DNA of 64,000 nucleotides from JALYOC01 sp036675345 (lineage in GTDB: Bacteria > Myxococcota > Myxococcia > Myxococcales > Myxococcaceae): positions 1 to 64,000 of the forward strand of contig JAKFFE010000031.1 of the NCBI GenBank assembly GCA_036675345.1, read 5' to 3'. This document shows positions 61,688 to 64,000 of this stretch, in pieces. The notes under the pieces are model-generated. The model searched no databases, was not told the origin of the DNA, and saw only the letters and a program-made list of their open reading frames with translations. Each line of letters opens with the position of its first letter. The first letter of the stretch is position 1. The translations under genes and the position numbers were made by a program.

Positions 61688-63973
61688 GTGAGCGATCCCC
61701 GGCCTTCCGGAGTTGAGCGGTGGTTGGCGCTGGGGCTGCTGGCCGGGCTGCTGGGGCTGACCGGGTGGCGGTACTCACCCCCGGCGCCGCTGCCCCTGGA
61801 CGCGCCGGCGCCGGAGTTCTCGGCGGCGCGGGCCCAGGAACAGCTGGCCGCGCTGATGGGCGACGGGACCCCGCATCCCACCGGAAGCGCGGAGGCGGAG
61901 CGGGTCCGGCAGGTCATCCTCCAGCGGCTGAGTCAGCTGGGGTACGCGCCCCGGCTGCAGGCCCGCTGGGTGTGCAGCTCGATCTACTCCTGCGCCGAGG
62001 TGCAGAACATCCTGGCGGTGCGCGAGGGCACCCAGCCCGGCGCGCCGGCGGTGATGATCTCCTCCCACTACGACTCGGTGGCCGCCGGTCCGGGGGCCAG
62101 CGACGACGGGGTGGGGGTGGCCGCCACCCTGGAGATCGCCCGGGCGCTGGCGGGGCAGCCTCCGCTGAGCCATCCGGTCTGGTTCTTCCTCAACGACGGC
62201 GAGGAGGGCGGGCTCAAGGGGGCGGAGGCGCTGGTGGCCGATCCCCGGACGCTGGCCTCGGTGGGCGCGGTGGTGAACATGGAGGCGCGGGGGTCGGGGG
62301 GGCCCAGCCTGATGTTCGAGACCAGCGACCGCAACGCTCCGATGATCGCGCTCTACGCCCGGCAGGTCACCCGCCCGGTGACCAACTCGCTCTACTACAC
62401 GATCTACAAGCTGCTCCCGAACGACACCGATCTCACCGTCTACAAGCGCGTCGGTCTGCGGGGCTTGAACTTCGCCTACGTGGGCAACGAGGTGCACTAC
62501 CACACGCCGCTGGACGACTTCGGTCACGCGGACCCGGGCAGCATCCAGCACCAGGGGCAGAACGCGCTGCAGATGGTGCGGGGGCTGGCCGCAGCGCCCC
62601 TGCCCGAGGGCACGGAGGACGCGGTGTTCTTCGACCTGTTCTCACTGGGCACCTTGCACTTCTCGCCGCTGATCATCCGGGGGCTGGCGGTGCTGGCGCT
62701 GCTGCTGGTGGGCGGTGCGCTGTGGCGGGCTCGACGCCGGGACCGGCTGGCCTGGCCGGATCTGGGCTGGGGCCTGCTGGCCTTCTGGGGCGCGGTGCTG
62801 GGGACCGCGGCGCTGGCGGCGTTGACCCACGCGGTGCTGCACACCCTGGGCGGGTTCGAGTACTTCTTCCTGGCCCATCCAATCTTCGCGCGGGTGGCCT
62901 TCGCGGCGGTGGCGGTGTCGGTGGGAATCGGGCTGGCCGGGGCGCTGCACTGGCGAAGTGGCCGGTGGGGGCTGTGGGGAGGGACCCAGCTGAGCTTCGC
63001 CGGGGTGGGGGTGCTGCTGGCGTTCCTGTCCCCCGGCCTCAGCTATCCGTTCGTCCTCCCGGCGCTGGTGGCCGGGCTGGTCGGCCTGGCGGGCTTCGGT
63101 GGGGTCTGGCTGTGGGTGCCGGGGTTCCTGGTCGCGGCCACCCTGTGGCTGCCGGTGGGGTGGCTGCTCTACGACGGGATCGGGATCTTCGGGCTGGGCG
63201 CGTCGGCGGTGGTGCTGCAGTGGGTGCTGGCGCCGCTGATGCCGGTTTGGACTCCGCGGGGAACCAGCCGGCGCGGGTCCGCGGTGGCGGCCGGGGTGTG
63301 GCTGCTGGCCTGCGTGGGGGCGATCGCCGCGCCGGACTTCACGCCCCAGCACCCGCAGAAGCTCAACCTGGAGTACCAACTGCACCTGGATGCGGAGCAG
63401 TCCTCCTCTGCGCAATGGGCGGCCACTCCGATGACCGGGCCGTTGCCGGCCGCGGTGGCGGAGGCCGCGGACTTCTCTTCCCAGCCGCGGCAGCCGCTGC
63501 GGTGGCCGATCCTGCTGCCCGCCTTCGTGGCTCCGGCGCCCGTCCTTCCGGTGGCGCCGCCCAGCTTCGAGGTGCGGGAGCTGACTGCCAGCGAGGGTCG
63601 GCTGCGAATCCGGGGGCGGCTCTCCTCCCCGAGGGGGGCCCATGAGGCGGGGGTGGTGGTGCCGGAGGGGCGGCTGCTGTCCCTGGAGATGAACGGCAGC
63701 GGCGCCCCCGCCCAGCGTTCCAAGAACCTGGTGCGCAAGCTGCTGGCCTCAGACGGCTGGATCAACCTGGCCTCCCACACCACCGGACCGGAGGGAGTGG
63801 AGGTGACCTTCGAGCTTCGCGGCACCGAGCCGGCCACCGTCTACCTGTGGGACTCCACCCCGGGGCTTCCCCCCGAGGGAAGGTCGCTGCTGCAGTCCCG
63901 GCCTCCGAACGCGATCCGCTACCAGGCCGGGGACCGGCTGCTGGTCACCCGCGAGCTGCGGCTGACGCCCTAG
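61688..63973 (+). CDS. M28-family membrane aminopeptidase (ERMP1/Vps70-like)
   Basis: A 761-residue membrane peptidase with GTG start. One N-terminal membrane segment (~12-28) is followed by the M28 zinc-peptidase domain (~45-320): ISSHYDSVAAGPGASDDGVG gives the first His-Asp and bridging Asp, LNDGEEGGLKG the catalytic Glu pair, and VNMEARG and HYHTPLDD further ligands. Six to seven membrane segments follow (~330-560), then a ~180-residue C-terminal beta-rich domain. The active site faces the periplasm. It cleaves N-terminal residues from peptides; specificity is unknown. Confidence 0.9.
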   Translation: MSDPRPSGVERWLALGLLAGLLGLTGWRYSPPAPLPLDAPAPEFSAARAQEQLAALMGDGTPHPTGSAEAERVRQVILQRLSQLGYAPRLQARWVCSSIYSCAEVQNILAVREGTQPGAPAVMISSHYDSVAAGPGASDDGVGVAATLEIARALAGQPPLSHPVWFFLNDGEEGGLKGAEALVADPRTLASVGAVVNMEARGSGGPSLMFETSDRNAPMIALYARQVTRPVTNSLYYTIYKLLPNDTDLTVYKRVGLRGLNFAYVGNEVHYHTPLDDFGHADPGSIQHQGQNALQMVRGLAAAPLPEGTEDAVFFDLFSLGTLHFSPLIIRGLAVLALLLVGGALWRARRRDRLAWPDLGWGLLAFWGAVLGTAALAALTHAVLHTLGGFEYFFLAHPIFARVAFAAVAVSVGIGLAGALHWRSGRWGLWGGTQLSFAGVGVLLAFLSPGLSYPFVLPALVAGLVGLAGFGGVWLWVPGFLVAATLWLPVGWLLYDGIGIFGLGASAVVLQWVLAPLMPVWTPRGTSRRGSAVAAGVWLLACVGAIAAPDFTPQHPQKLNLEYQLHLDAEQSSSAQWAATPMTGPLPAAVAEAADFSSQPRQPLRWPILLPAFVAPAPVLPVAPPSFEVRELTASEGRLRIRGRLSSPRGAHEAGVVVPEGRLLSLEMNGSGAPAQRSKNLVRKLLASDGWINLASHTTGPEGVEVTFELRGTEPATVYLWDSTPGLPPEGRSLLQSRPPNAIRYQAGDRLLVTRELRLTP

Positions 63974-64000
63974 ATCCGCTCCATCACCCGGCGCAGCTTG
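63970..64000 (-). CDS. 3' end of a gene running off the window
   Basis: On the minus strand the last bases read KLRRVMERI then TAG, with the stop overlapping the M28 gene stop. High-G+C third positions and tight convergence fit a real C terminus, but nine codons do not allow a family call. Confidence 0.35.
   Translation of the reverse strand, partial: KLRRVMERI

Overview
The window is a G+C-rich bacterial chromosome segment, most likely from a myxobacterium (Myxococcota, Myxococcaceae-like). This is inferred from several traits seen together: two very long Ser/Thr kinases with an N-terminal HxxxCxxC finger and C-terminal TPR-type repeats, an OmpA protein with thrombospondin-type-3 calcium repeats, a suppressor-of-fused protein, M16 peptidase pairs, many lipoproteins, and a tmRNA tag ending in ELALAA. 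No species name is claimed.

Left part (1-20.9 kb), backbone. It opens with the 3' end of a 5S rRNA and its terminator. Next come a phosphoribosyltransferase-hydrolase fusion, mltG, a GNAT enzyme, an endonuclease/exonuclease/phosphatase-family lipoprotein, purC, a SpoU/TrmH-type methyltransferase, a 27-bp perfect palindrome, an HtrA-like protease, a TlpA thioredoxin, a SUFU protein, a TonB receptor and an OmpA protein. An overlapping operon of two M16 peptidases (one active, one lacking the metal site), a lipoprotein and an FHA protein follows. The ssrA (tmRNA) gene ends this part.

Middle part (21.26-35 kb), accessory DNA with visibly lower G+C. The last 20 nt of ssrA plus its terminator are repeated 4,114 bp downstream (71 of 73 nt identical), so this interval is an integrative element inserted at ssrA. 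It carries a propeller/YD-repeat lipoprotein, an HNH nuclease and a relic of an excisionase-like helix-turn-helix, but no integrase. After a Kelch-repeat lipoprotein comes a second block bracketed by 60-nt direct repeats (52 of 60 identical). It holds a broken ISAs1-type transposase, a PrrC/RloC-like ATPase with a zinc hook, an HTH protein, a DUF4145 protein and a single-HKD phospholipase-D-like protein with zinc ribbons. This set looks like a defence module.

Next (33.6-43.4 kb) is a run of five minus-strand genes: a secreted 868-residue protein, a membrane-anchored HEAT-repeat protein, a TPR kinase, an AAC(3)-type acetyltransferase whose start overlaps the kinase stop, and an MFS exporter. 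This pairing of kinase, acetyltransferase and exporter is unusual.

Right part (43.6-64 kb), backbone. It holds a TetR/DUF1772 divergent pair with a palindromic operator candidate, a DUF5335 protein, a second TPR kinase, beta-carbonic anhydrase, an NnrS-like protein, an RND efflux adaptor and pump without outer-membrane factor, an NfeD-SPFH-SPFH operon, a CPA2 antiporter, an RhlE-type helicase, a lipoprotein, an M28 membrane peptidase, and the last codons of a further minus-strand gene.
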